In this document: positions 25,137 through 33,843 of the stretch, in pieces
Numbering within the stretch: position 1 is the first letter of the stretch
How the letters are laid out: each line of letters begins with the position of its first letter
NCBI RefSeq assembly: GCF_001557535.2
Contig: NZ_CP014315.1
Location: 992,001-1,056,000, forward strand
Direction of reading: 5' to 3'
DNA: 64,000 bases
Source: Burkholderia sp. PAMC 26561
GTDB lineage: Bacteria; Pseudomonadota; Gammaproteobacteria; Burkholderiales; Burkholderiaceae
The notes under the pieces: model-generated
Told to the model about the DNA's origin: nothing
What the model saw: only the letters and a program-made list of their open reading frames with translations
Databases searched by the model: none
Program-made: the position numbers and the translations under genes

Positions 25137-26477
25137 ATGGCTGTTCAAACGAATGTGTCGCACCCCACGGACAGTGAGGCCGCGAGCGCGAAACCTCGTC
25201 AGCCGTTCTATGCGCGGCTGGGGTTTCAGATTGTCGTGGGGATCGTGCTTGGTCTCGCGCTGGGTTTTATCGCGCCGCATCTCGCCGTGCAGATGAAAAT
25301 CCTCGGCGATATCTTCCTGCGGCTCATCAAGATGATCGTTGCGCCGCTCGTGTTTCTGAACGTCGTGCTCGGCATTGCGGCGGCCGGCGACCTGAAGAAC
25401 GTCGGACGGATCGGTTTGCGTGCACTGATCTACTTCGAGATTGTCTCGACCATCGCGCTCATCATCAGCATGGTGATTGCGAATCTCTCCGGTGTCGGCG
25501 CGGGCATGCATCTCGTGCAGAGCCCGGAAGCTGCAGCGGCCGCGCACGAGACGTATGGCAAGGCTGCACACGTGTCGTTCGAGCATTTCCTGTTGACGCT
25601 CTTCCCCGACAACTTCGTCGGCGCGTTTGCCAACGGTTCGCTGCTGCAAGTCCTGGTGATCTCCATTGGCTTTGGCGCCGCCGTGCTCATGCTGAACACC
25701 GAGCAGCGCGCAAGCGTTGAGCATGCGTTATCGCGGATGTCCGACTGCTTTTTCAAGTTCGTCGATGTGATCATGAAGTTCGCCCCGCTCGGCGCATTCG
25801 GTTCGATCGCGTTTGCGATCGGCAGCAGCGGCATGAGCGCGGTGATCTCGCTCGGCTATTTGCTGATCGTGATGTATCTGTCGCTCGCGTTTTTCGTGGT
25901 CGTCGTGCTCGGCCTCGTGTTGCGGCTGTACGGCTTCAACGTGTTCCGTTTCCTGCGTTACTTCAAGGAAGAGATCTTTTTGTTATTCGCCACGGCTTCT
26001 TCAGAAAGCGCATTGCCGCGGCTCTTCGAAAAACTCGAGAAACTCGGTTGTTCGCGCCAGTCGGTCGGACTGGTCTTGCCGACAGGTTACGCGTTCAATC
26101 TCGACGGCACGGCCGTGTACATGTCGCTATGCGTGATGTTCCTCGCGAATGCGTATGGCGTGCCGCTCGACCTGCACCAGCAGTTCGGGTTGCTGTTGCT
26201 GATGTTGCTGACATCCAAGGGGGCGGCGACCGTTTCGGGCGGCACGTTCATCGTGTTTGCAGCGACGGTCACCGCATCGGGCCTCTTGCCTATAGAAGGA
26301 TTGCCCATCCTGTTCGGGATCAACCGGTTCACATCGCAAGCGGTTTCGATCTGCAACTCAATGGGCAACAGCGTGGCGACGCTCGTCGTTGCAAAGTCCA
26401 CGGGCGAATTCGATGAAAGCGCTGCGCGCAGCGAGTACACGCGCGTGTTTGGATCGAGCGCCGGCAAGGTTATCTGA
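25137..26477 (+). CDS. Dicarboxylate/amino acid:cation symporter (DctA-like)
   Basis: A 446-residue DAACS-family carrier related to DctA and GltP. Family hallmarks are 'FLRLIKMIVAPLVFLNVVLGIA' early on, the re-entrant loop region 'LFATASSESALPRLFEKLEKLG', the motif 'VLPTGYAFNLDGTAVYMSL' and 'LTSKGAATVSGGTFIVFAATV'. It should import a C4-dicarboxylate with cations. The ATG at 25137 has GGAG six bases upstream and is preferred to one 14 codons earlier. It is the first gene of a three-gene operon with a D-tartrate dehydratase-like enzyme, so tartrate is a plausible substrate. Confidence 0.92.
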   Translation: MAVQTNVSHPTDSEAASAKPRQPFYARLGFQIVVGIVLGLALGFIAPHLAVQMKILGDIFLRLIKMIVAPLVFLNVVLGIAAAGDLKNVGRIGLRALIYFEIVSTIALIISMVIANLSGVGAGMHLVQSPEAAAAAHETYGKAAHVSFEHFLLTLFPDNFVGAFANGSLLQVLVISIGFGAAVLMLNTEQRASVEHALSRMSDCFFKFVDVIMKFAPLGAFGSIAFAIGSSGMSAVISLGYLLIVMYLSLAFFVVVVLGLVLRLYGFNVFRFLRYFKEEIFLLFATASSESALPRLFEKLEKLGCSRQSVGLVLPTGYAFNLDGTAVYMSLCVMFLANAYGVPLDLHQQFGLLLLMLLTSKGAATVSGGTFIVFAATVTASGLLPIEGLPILFGINRFTSQAVSICNSMGNSVATLVVAKSTGEFDESAARSEYTRVFGSSAGKVI

Positions 26478-26498
26478 AGCTAAATCGAGGAAACATTC

Positions 26499-27674
26499 AT
26501 GCGCATTACCGCGATAAGGGAAATCTCCGTCCCGCTGGAAGGAAACGTAGCGAATGCGCTCGTCAGCTTCGCCGAGCACGACGTGTCGCTGGTCGCGCTG
26601 GAAACGGATGTGATCCGTAATGGCCGGCCGGTCACCGGCTACGCATTCGATTCCATCGGCCGATACGCGCAAGGTGGCATCCTGCGCGACCGGATGATCC
26701 CGCGCCTGAAGACAGCAGCGGCTGCGGCGCCCGAGTCCCTGCTCGACGCCACAGGCGAGCGCTTCGATGCCGCCAGGGTCCTGCAAACCATCCTCCGCAA
26801 CGAGAAGCCCGGAGGACACGGTGACCGCGCGGCGGCCGCCGGTGCGATCGAACTGGCGGTGTGGGACTTGAACGCCAAGCTCGCCGATGAACCCGCGTAT
26901 GTCACCATCGCGCGGCATTTCGGGCGGCAAGGCAAGCGTGAAGGCGTGAATGTGTACGCGGCGGGCGGTTACTACTACCCGGAAGAAAGCACGCAGCGTC
27001 TCGCCGATGAATTCCGCGGTTATCGCGAACTCGGTTTCGATGCATTCAAGATGAAGATAGGCGGTGCGACGCTTGCTCAGGACATGGTTCGCATAGAGGC
27101 CGCATTGACGGTCGCGGGGGAGGGACAACGTCTTGCAGTCGATGCCAACGGACGCTTCGATCTCGACACGGCGCTCGCATATGCAAAGGCCATCGCGCCG
27201 TACGATTTGCGCTGGTACGAAGAGATCGGCGATCCGCTCGACTACGAATTGAACAGTCAAGTTGCGCAGGTCTATGAAGGACGTATCGCGACTGGCGAGA
27301 ATCTGTTTTCCGTGCCGGACGTGCGGAACCTGCTGCGTTTTGGCGGCATGCGAAAGGGCAAGGACATCTTTCAGATGGATCCCGGGCTTGCTTATGGACT
27401 GACTGAATACGCACGCATGATCGAAGTGATGGAGAGCCATGGATTTGACCGCGCTGAAGCGTTCCCGCATGGCGGTCACCTGATCAACTTGCACATTGCA
27501 GTGGGGCTCGAGCTCGGCGGATGCGAAGCGTACCCCGGCGTATTCCAGCCGTTTGGCGGATATCCGGCGGGCTGCGGCGTGGGCGGCGGACTCGTGCGCC
27601 CCACTGACGCAGCCGGCTTCGGACTCGAAGAAAAAGAAGCGCTGCGACCGTGGCTCGCGCGCCTGGACCATTAA
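26499..27674 (+). CDS. tarD: D-tartrate dehydratase-like enolase superfamily enzyme
   Basis: A 391-residue member of the mandelate racemase/enolase superfamily, very close in length and pattern to D-tartrate dehydratase of Bradyrhizobium, which converts D-tartrate to oxaloacetate. The Lys pair is K184-M-K186 ('DAFKMKIGG'); magnesium ligands are D215 ('AVDANG'), E241 ('WYEE') and E267 ('TGEN'); the catalytic His is H324 ('FPHGGH'). These lie at a constant +2 offset from the residues I recall for the characterised enzyme (K184, D213, E239, E265, H322). It lies 21 nt after the symporter. The function is strong family inference, not proven. Confidence 0.85.
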   Translation: MRITAIREISVPLEGNVANALVSFAEHDVSLVALETDVIRNGRPVTGYAFDSIGRYAQGGILRDRMIPRLKTAAAAAPESLLDATGERFDAARVLQTILRNEKPGGHGDRAAAAGAIELAVWDLNAKLADEPAYVTIARHFGRQGKREGVNVYAAGGYYYPEESTQRLADEFRGYRELGFDAFKMKIGGATLAQDMVRIEAALTVAGEGQRLAVDANGRFDLDTALAYAKAIAPYDLRWYEEIGDPLDYELNSQVAQVYEGRIATGENLFSVPDVRNLLRFGGMRKGKDIFQMDPGLAYGLTEYARMIEVMESHGFDRAEAFPHGGHLINLHIAVGLELGGCEAYPGVFQPFGGYPAGCGVGGGLVRPTDAAGFGLEEKEALRPWLARLDH

Positions 27675-27685
27675 AAGGAACCCTG

Positions 27686-29038
27686 ATGTCTACCACCGTA
27701 TTCGACTCCGCTCTCTTTCGCGACATGTTCGGCACGCCGGAAATGCGCGACGTGTTTTCGGACACCGCGTACCTTGCGCGTTGTATCGATGCTGAAACGG
27801 CGCTTGCTCGTGCGCAGGCCAGAGCCGGCCTGATTCCCGCAGAAGCCGCGCGAGACATTACTGCGCGCGCCGACTTTTCACGGCTTGATCTGGAAGCGTT
27901 GCGCCACGAAACGGAGATCGTCGGATACCCGATCCTGCCGCTCGTCAAGCAAGTCAGTGAAATGTGCGGTGACGCGGGCGGTTATCTGCATTGGGGCGCG
28001 ACCACGCAGGACATCATGGACACCGCGACCATGCTGCAATGCGCGCAAGGCGTGGCCATCATTGAACGTCAGCTCGGCGAAGTGCGCGGCGCATTGCGCG
28101 ATCTCGCGAACGAGCATGCCGAAACGGTGACGGCCGGCCGCACGCATCTGCAACATGCCCTGCCTGTCACCTTCGGCTTTCGCGCAGCGGTATGGCTGTC
28201 GGCATTGAACCGTCACGCCGAGCGTCTTGCGCAAGCAAAACCGCGGGCGCTGATGGTGCAGTTCGGCGGCGCGGCGGGCACGCTGGCATCGCTTAACGAT
28301 CCCGAGCGGGCGCTCGATACCCGCCGCTTGTTTGCGGCCGAATTGAATCTTCGCGATCCGGAGATCACCTGGCATGTCGCACGCGATGGCTTGTGCGAAC
28401 TGGTATCGCTGCTCGCGAGCATTGGTGGATCGCTCGGAAAGATCGCGCTCGACGTGATGATGATGGCCGCGTCCGAATTCGGCGAAGTGGCCGAACCCTT
28501 CGTGCCGGGACGCGGTGCAAGTTCAACCATGCCGCAAAAGCGCAACCCCATATCCAGCGAGTTGATGTTCGCGGCCGCAAAGATGCTGCGTGAACGCGCC
28601 GCGTTGATGCTTGACGGCATGATGCACGACTTCGAACGCGCAACCGGTCCGTGGCATCTCGAATGGAGCGCGGTACCCGAAAGTTTCCTGCTTTGCGCCA
28701 GCGCTTTGCATCAGGCGAACTTCATGTTGCGTGGACTGGTGGTCGATGCCGCGAAGATGCGAAAGAACCTGGACCTGACGGGCGGTTTGATCGTGGCGGA
28801 AGCGGTGATGATGGGCCTCGCGCCAAGCATTGGCCGGCAGCATGCGCACGACGTGGTGTACGACGCGTGCCGCATCGCGATTGAAAACAACCGCACGCTT
28901 TTTGATGTGCTGATGGAGGACTCCGGGATACGCGGTGCATTCGGCGAAGCGCGCCTGCGTGAACTCACGGACCCGGCGAATTACCTTGGCGCTGCGGCGA
29001 TCATGGCCCGTTCGGTGGCCAATGCCACAAGCGTGTAA
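27686..29038 (+). CDS. Fumarase/aspartase superfamily lyase (carboxymuconate cycloisomerase/adenylosuccinate lyase-like)
   Basis: A 450-residue lyase of the superfamily that forms or opens C4 dicarboxylate adducts by beta-elimination. Conserved regions are 'HWGATTQDIMDTATML', 'TAGRTHLQHALPVTFG' with the catalytic His, and the signature 'GASSTMPQKRNPISSE' with the mobile-loop Ser. The C-terminal part resembles 3-carboxy-cis,cis-muconate cycloisomerase/adenylosuccinate lyase C domains. AAAAGGAA lies before the ATG at 27686, 11 nt after the dehydratase gene, so it belongs to the same operon. Its substrate is unlikely to be a standard purine or protocatechuate intermediate given this setting. Confidence 0.88.
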   Translation: MSTTVFDSALFRDMFGTPEMRDVFSDTAYLARCIDAETALARAQARAGLIPAEAARDITARADFSRLDLEALRHETEIVGYPILPLVKQVSEMCGDAGGYLHWGATTQDIMDTATMLQCAQGVAIIERQLGEVRGALRDLANEHAETVTAGRTHLQHALPVTFGFRAAVWLSALNRHAERLAQAKPRALMVQFGGAAGTLASLNDPERALDTRRLFAAELNLRDPEITWHVARDGLCELVSLLASIGGSLGKIALDVMMMAASEFGEVAEPFVPGRGASSTMPQKRNPISSELMFAAAKMLRERAALMLDGMMHDFERATGPWHLEWSAVPESFLLCASALHQANFMLRGLVVDAAKMRKNLDLTGGLIVAEAVMMGLAPSIGRQHAHDVVYDACRIAIENNRTLFDVLMEDSGIRGAFGEARLRELTDPANYLGAAAIMARSVANATSV

Positions 29039-29185
29039 TGTTGTGTGAGATACGTCCGGAATAATAAAGCGCGGTCGCCCGTTTGATCCATGTAAGCCCG
29101 GCACGAGCAGCATTCGCCAAAGCGTCATCGAGGCGCTTGCGGAGCTGCGCGTTACCCGCCGGGATCATTGCTGGAGACAACGATC

Positions 29186-29650
29186 ATGCGTAAAGCGTTT
29201 TGCCGCAGGATGGTTCATGCTGTATTCGTGTGCACGGGTTTTGCGGCGTCGGCGCCGCTCTTTGCGCAAGGTTACGACGACTCGATTTCGTCCGATGCGC
29301 AATCCAACTGCCGCGCCATCGCCGGGCAGGCGGAGATAGACGGCACGATGCAGCAAATCGTCGGAAGGGCATGTCTGCAAAGCGATGGCACGTGGCGCAT
29401 TGTCCAGAGCGATGACGGAAGCGTGCTGACCTACCCGATAGCTGATTATCCTTACGCGGACCCGTGGTATTTGGGGCCACCCTTGTTTATCGGTGTGGGC
29501 GTCGGCTTTATTTTTGTTGACCGTTTCCACCATGTCCATCGATACAGCCATTTCAACCAGATGAACCACTATCACGTACGCGGTGGTTACGCCGGTGGTT
29601 TTCACGGCGGCGGTCATATGTATGGACATGGAGGAACGGGACATCGTTGA
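29186..29650 (+). CDS. Secreted protein with His/Gly-rich tail
   Basis: A 154-residue protein. A signal peptide (about 1-27, ending LFAQ) is followed by a short domain with two cysteines, 'SNCRAIAGQAEIDGTMQQIVGRACLQSDGTWRIVQ'. The second half of that resembles the C-terminal block of 17-kDa surface-antigen proteins. A hydrophobic 'PPLFIGVGVGFIFVD' segment and a tail rich in His and Gly follow ('GGFHGGGHMYGHGGTGHR'), which could bind metal. GGAG lies 11 bases before the ATG. No precise family assignment; an envelope location is likely. Confidence 0.65.
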   Translation: MRKAFCRRMVHAVFVCTGFAASAPLFAQGYDDSISSDAQSNCRAIAGQAEIDGTMQQIVGRACLQSDGTWRIVQSDDGSVLTYPIADYPYADPWYLGPPLFIGVGVGFIFVDRFHHVHRYSHFNQMNHYHVRGGYAGGFHGGGHMYGHGGTGHR

Positions 29651-29677
29651 GCACGTGCCATGTTCTCGGCGCTTGCG

Positions 29678-29718
29678 ATGCGCTATTTTCCTGTATTGGG
29701 GAATAGCGCATTCTCTTT
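29678..29718 (+). terminator. Probable rho-independent terminator
   Basis: ATGCGCTATT (29678-29687) pairs perfectly with AATAGCGCAT (29702-29711) around a 14-nt loop, followed by TCTCTTT. It lies 28 nt after the secreted protein gene. A second small repeat, CTCTTTA-G-TAAAGAG (29713-29727), overlaps the end of the convergent P450 gene. Confidence 0.55.
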
Positions 29719-30916
29719 AGTAAAGAGCCTTTAATAATTCCACGCCGCGAAGGGTATTGCGTTGCCGCCATCGCAGCGCGTCGAGATTGGGGATGCGCAA
29801 ATCCGGCAGCCGAGAGACAAGCGTGCCCAGCCCAATTTCCAGTTCGAGCGTAGCGAGTCTTGCGCCGAGACAGTGATGAATACCCGCGGCGAACGACAGC
29901 AACTTGCCTTGAAGCGGACGCTCTATATCCAGTCGATCAGGGTCGCTGTACTGGCCGGGATCACGATTGGCGGAACCCACCATCATGAACACGATGGTGC
30001 CGCGTGCAAGCGCTACCCCTTCCACTTCCACGTCTTCAAGCGCAGTACGCACGATCATCTGCACCGAACTGTCGAAGCGCAGGCATTCGCTGACAGCCCT
30101 GGAAACCAGCGATGGATCGCGTTGCAGCAACTCAAGCTGCTGCGGCTGACGATGCAGCGCAATCAACGCATTTCCCAGCATGTTCGATGTCGTCTCGTGC
30201 CCGGCCACAAAAAGCAGCAACACGTTCGATATGATTTCATCGTCGTTGAGGGATTCACCTGCTTCCTCTGCACGGACCAGTGCGGAGATGAGGTCGCCGC
30301 CCGGTTTCAAGCGCCTTTGTTCGACCACGCCCGCGAAATAGCGCTGCAGGGTGAGGGTCGCTTCGTTTGCCGCGGCGAGGCGCTCGGCGTCCATGGGCGC
30401 GCTGTCTAGCGCATTGCCCAGGTGACTCGCCGCTGAGCCCAGCCTCACGCCGTCTTGCACGGGTACGTCGAGCAGGCGGCAAATGATATTCACGGGCAGC
30501 GGCAACAGATAATCGCTGACCAGATCGAATTCCACACCGGGCTTGAGCGCGGCGACCAGATTATCCGCCGTGCTTTGCGCGATCTCTCGCAGCAGGTCGA
30601 TCTGGCGTGCGTTGAAAGCTTTCAGCAACAGGCTGCGCAGGCGCGTGTGCATGGGCGGATTCATCATCAGGAACATGCGGCTGAGCGCCTGGAACACGGG
30701 CTGGTCGCGTCCACTTTCGCCGTATCGTGCAGCAACGCTCTGCATATAGGTCTTGCCCATGCGCCGGTCGTGAAGCAGCGCTTCGATGATCGCGAAGCGG
30801 CCCGTCAGCACCACGTTGGGCGCAAGCGGAACGAGCGCGCCTTCGGCGCGAAGCTGCTCGTAGAACGGGTAAGGATTCTCGAAGAAAGCGGGGGAGGACA
30901 GGTCGCTGAATTTCAT
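29717..30916 (-). CDS. Cytochrome P450
   Basis: A 399-residue soluble bacterial P450. The I-helix oxygen-activation motif is A238-G-H-E-T-T243, the K-helix ExxR is E277-C-L-R280, and the heme-binding loop is 'FAAGIHHCLGARLA' with Cys349 as the thiolate ligand. The size and the 'MNPPMHTRLRSLLLKAF' block fit CYP107-like class I enzymes that need ferredoxin and ferredoxin reductase. Neither partner is nearby. The gene stands alone between a convergent secreted-protein gene and a leftward LysR gene, so the substrate cannot be inferred from context. Confidence 0.94.
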   Translation of the reverse strand: MKFSDLSSPAFFENPYPFYEQLRAEGALVPLAPNVVLTGRFAIIEALLHDRRMGKTYMQSVAARYGESGRDQPVFQALSRMFLMMNPPMHTRLRSLLLKAFNARQIDLLREIAQSTADNLVAALKPGVEFDLVSDYLLPLPVNIICRLLDVPVQDGVRLGSAASHLGNALDSAPMDAERLAAANEATLTLQRYFAGVVEQRRLKPGGDLISALVRAEEAGESLNDDEIISNVLLLFVAGHETTSNMLGNALIALHRQPQQLELLQRDPSLVSRAVSECLRFDSSVQMIVRTALEDVEVEGVALARGTIVFMMVGSANRDPGQYSDPDRLDIERPLQGKLLSFAAGIHHCLGARLATLELEIGLGTLVSRLPDLRIPNLDALRWRQRNTLRGVELLKALY

Positions 30917-31060
30917 GTGGGGCGTTCGTCAGAGTGTTGGGAAGGCGTACCCCCTTGATAACACCCGTGACACGGACTTATTCCTTCAACGCAAGCGAAG
31001 ACCGCGCGCCGCCCAACGTGGCGAGATGCTTGAACAAGCGTTGTCGTGGACCCGCTGTGA

Positions 31061-32014
31061 CTACGCGTCAGCCCGTTTTATTCTGGGCCGACGCGCTGTG
31101 ACGCCCTGACGAGACGCGACAGGTGCATCGTCCATTTTTGCTGCATCGGACCGGCGCATCCGCGCTTCGTTCTGAAGGTTCTCGACAAGCGCTCGCGTCG
31201 TCGCCCGCTCCATCACGGCTTTCCTCACCAGCAGGCCGAGCTTGCGGCTTACCGGCTGGCCCGGGAGCGTCAGGCGCTGCACTGAAGACATACCTCGGAG
31301 CATCAGCAAATCACCCGGCACGACGGACCAGCCCAAACCTTCCGCAACCATCTGCGCAATCACCGCAGGTTCATCGAGTTCGATTCCCTCTCGCACCATC
31401 AGTTTTTGTCGCCGCAAGAACGTATTGACGAGGCCGCCGCCATAGGAGCGTCGGTCGTAGCGAATAAACGGCAGATCGAGCGCCCACTCTCTTAGCGATC
31501 CCATGGCCGCCTTTGGCGCTACGGCAACGTAGACATCGTCCAGTAATGGAATCCAGACAAGGTTGGCGGGAATGCCGAAGTTCGGCTTGATCATGGCCGC
31601 GATGTCGAGTTCGCCCGCGTCGACTTGCGCCAGCAATTGAATGGACGTGCCCGGAGTGATCTGAATCTGCGTCGCCGGGCAACTCTCAAAAAAGCCTCCC
31701 AAGGCCTTGGGAAGCAGGCCGGATTGAACGGTGGAAATGGCGCCGAGATTGATTGTCGATACCTGTGGCGCCGCGCCCGCCTTCATGTCGTCATAGCGCG
31801 CAACCAGGTCGCGTGCGTGACTAACGAGCGCCCGCCCACGTTCACTCAATTGCACCGCTTTCCCGCTGCGCTCGAACAGCAGGCACCCGAGATCTGATTC
31901 CAGCCGCTTGATCTGCATGCTGACCGCCGATTGCGTCAGGCCCAGCCGTTCGCCGGCACTGGAAAACGAGCCTGTTTCGGCGGCGGTGAGGAAGGTGGCG
32001 AGGTAGCGCAGCAT
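31061..32014 (-). CDS. LysR family transcriptional regulator
   Basis: A 317-residue LysR protein. The N-terminal HTH is typical: 'LRYLATFLTAAETGSFSSAGERLGLTQSAVSMQIKRLESDLGCLLFERSG' (about 2-51), followed by the two-lobe effector domain. The C-terminal 25 residues are polar and extend beyond the usual end. It is divergent from the VOC gene at 32127, with 112 bp between. That space holds partly symmetrical GATGCT-type sequences (32028-32090), so the VOC protein is the likely target. Confidence 0.9.
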   Translation of the reverse strand: MLRYLATFLTAAETGSFSSAGERLGLTQSAVSMQIKRLESDLGCLLFERSGKAVQLSERGRALVSHARDLVARYDDMKAGAAPQVSTINLGAISTVQSGLLPKALGGFFESCPATQIQITPGTSIQLLAQVDAGELDIAAMIKPNFGIPANLVWIPLLDDVYVAVAPKAAMGSLREWALDLPFIRYDRRSYGGGLVNTFLRRQKLMVREGIELDEPAVIAQMVAEGLGWSVVPGDLLMLRGMSSVQRLTLPGQPVSRKLGLLVRKAVMERATTRALVENLQNEARMRRSDAAKMDDAPVASRQGVTARRPRIKRADA

Positions 32015-32126
32015 GATGAAAATAATTGATGCTTAGACCTTAAAATATGCGTTTCTCATTCGATATTCTTTATCTTAGCATCATCAACATTGCTCAAGTT
32101 CTGAATAACCACCCCCAAGGCGTTCA

Positions 32127-32552
32127 ATGACCACAACCGCGTTGTTCCACCTCGCATTCCCCGTCAACAGTATCTCGAAGGCCCGGGAGTTCTACGGCGA
32201 ATTGCTGGGCTGCCCCGAAGGGCGGAGCTCGGAGAGCTGGGTAGACTTCGATTTCTACGGGCATCAGATCGTCGCGCATCTTTCGCCGGAAGAGACCGGC
32301 CACAAGTCAACGAGCGAAGTCGATGGCCACGACGTGCCCGTCCGCCATTTCGGCGCCATCTTGCCAATGCGCGAATGGAAGGCGCTGGCCGAGCGGCTTC
32401 GCGCGCAGGACGTCAAGTTCATCATTGAACCGCAGATCCGTTTCCAGGGTTTGCCCGGCGAACAGGCCACCATGTTTTTCCTCGATCCATGCGGGGGAAA
32501 CGCGCTGGAATTCAAGGCGTTTGAAGATCAGGGCCAGGTGTTCGCAAAATAA
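32127..32552 (+). CDS. VOC (glyoxalase/dioxygenase) superfamily protein
   Basis: A 141-residue protein with two beta-alpha-beta-beta-beta modules. It starts '[23 protein letters not shown]', giving a metal-ligand His at residue 8. The second module ends '[15 protein letters not shown]', giving a candidate ligand Glu in 'NALEFK'. '[15 protein letters not shown]' provides a further His. This pattern matches small VOC proteins of the dioxygenase-like group whose substrates are unknown. It is expressed divergently from a LysR gene that probably controls it. Confidence 0.87.
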   Translation: MTTTALFHLAFPVNSISKAREFYGELLGCPEGRSSESWVDFDFYGHQIVAHLSPEETGHKSTSEVDGHDVPVRHFGAILPMREWKALAERLRAQDVKFIIEPQIRFQGLPGEQATMFFLDPCGGNALEFKAFEDQGQVFAK

Positions 32553-32678
32553 GCATTCGCGTATCAAGCGCGTTTTATTTTCGCCAAAACCCGCGTTTTC
32601 GCATTAATTTTCGATTTATTTAGCGGGCACCATGGGGTCGCCAAGCGGGCTGGGGCACGCGGCGCACCCTATGGAACG

Positions 32679-33812
32679 ATGACAACAGTCGCAAGAAGGC
32701 CATTGATTCCCGCGTTGACCGGCGTTCGCTTTCTCGCGGCATTGAGTGTTGCGCTGTACCACTTGTCGGATAGGGTGGCCGCGACCTCGGGAATCCCGAC
32801 CCTGCATTTTTATGAAAATGCGGGCGATCCCGTGGAGCTGTTCTTTATCCTTTCGGGATTCATCCTGACCTACACGCACCCTGAAGTGAACGGTGCGGAA
32901 CGACCTGCCATCCGGCAATTCTATTTTTCCCGGTTCGCGAAAATTTATCCGATCTATTTGCTGGGCTGGATCGTGTTCGCGCCGCTGATCTATTCGAATC
33001 TCGTCGCGCTGCATGGACACGGTTCGGGCACTTATGTCCGGCTGGCGTTTTACGGCGTCATGTCGCTTACGCTCCTGCAAGCGTGGACCACCAACACAGC
33101 CAATGCATGGAATACGCCGGGATGGTCGCTGTCCGCGGAGGCCGTGTTTTACGCGGCTTTTCCGTTCCTCTTCACCTATCTAAAGAACCGGCGTCTTGCA
33201 GCGCTTTCGGCAATGATCGCCGTATGCTGGGCGGGTTCGGTGATGCCGACGATGGCGCTTTCATTCTTGCCGCCTTCGTTGAAAAACGAGTTCTGGCCAC
33301 GAGAACTGGTCAATTTTTTGCCGATACTGCGGATAGGAGAATTTATCGCGGGAATTTGTCTTGCGCGACTTTTCCTGAGCAGCACAAAGGAGAAATCGCT
33401 GCGCTTTGATCTTGGCGCGCTCGGCGCTTTGTTTGCGGCGATTACCGTGATCATCGTAGCGAATCATCTGAGTGCGAAGGTGCTGCTTTTCCCCGCCTTC
33501 ATACTGCTGCTCTATTGCCTGGCATGCGCCAAGGGACCGCTCAGCGGGCTGCTGGGCAGCAAGCCCATGGTCTTGCTGGGCGAAGCGAGCTTCGCGTTCT
33601 ACATACTGCACGTACCGATGTTCAGATACGCGAAGATGGTGTTCCCCAACATCGCGACTTCGCCTGCACAATTCGCGGCGTTTCTGGCTGGCCTGGCTGC
33701 TGTATCGATTGTTTGTTTCCTGACCATAGAAAAGCCGCTGTGCGCTTATTTGCGTAACACGTATAAGCGCGCTCGTTCGCCGCGTGCGATAGGCCAGCCT
33801 GAACACGCATAG
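32679..33812 (+). CDS. Acyltransferase family 3 membrane protein
   Basis: A 377-residue integral membrane protein with about ten helices of the acyltransferase-3 family (OafA/NodX-like), which acylates surface sugars or lipids. The start 'IPALTGVRFLAALSVALYHLSDRV' carries the conserved R-x-x-A and His; 'NTPGWSLSAEAVFYAAFPFLF' (about 145-165) is the second family block. The C-terminus is short and cytoplasmic, without an SGNH hydrolase domain. It stands alone. A modest Shine-Dalgarno precedes the ATG. The acceptor (O-antigen, exopolysaccharide or other) is unknown. Confidence 0.9.
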   Translation: MTTVARRPLIPALTGVRFLAALSVALYHLSDRVAATSGIPTLHFYENAGDPVELFFILSGFILTYTHPEVNGAERPAIRQFYFSRFAKIYPIYLLGWIVFAPLIYSNLVALHGHGSGTYVRLAFYGVMSLTLLQAWTTNTANAWNTPGWSLSAEAVFYAAFPFLFTYLKNRRLAALSAMIAVCWAGSVMPTMALSFLPPSLKNEFWPRELVNFLPILRIGEFIAGICLARLFLSSTKEKSLRFDLGALGALFAAITVIIVANHLSAKVLLFPAFILLLYCLACAKGPLSGLLGSKPMVLLGEASFAFYILHVPMFRYAKMVFPNIATSPAQFAAFLAGLAAVSIVCFLTIEKPLCAYLRNTYKRARSPRAIGQPEHA

Positions 33813-33843
33813 CGGTGTCAGGCGGCCACTCGGTTCCAGTCGA

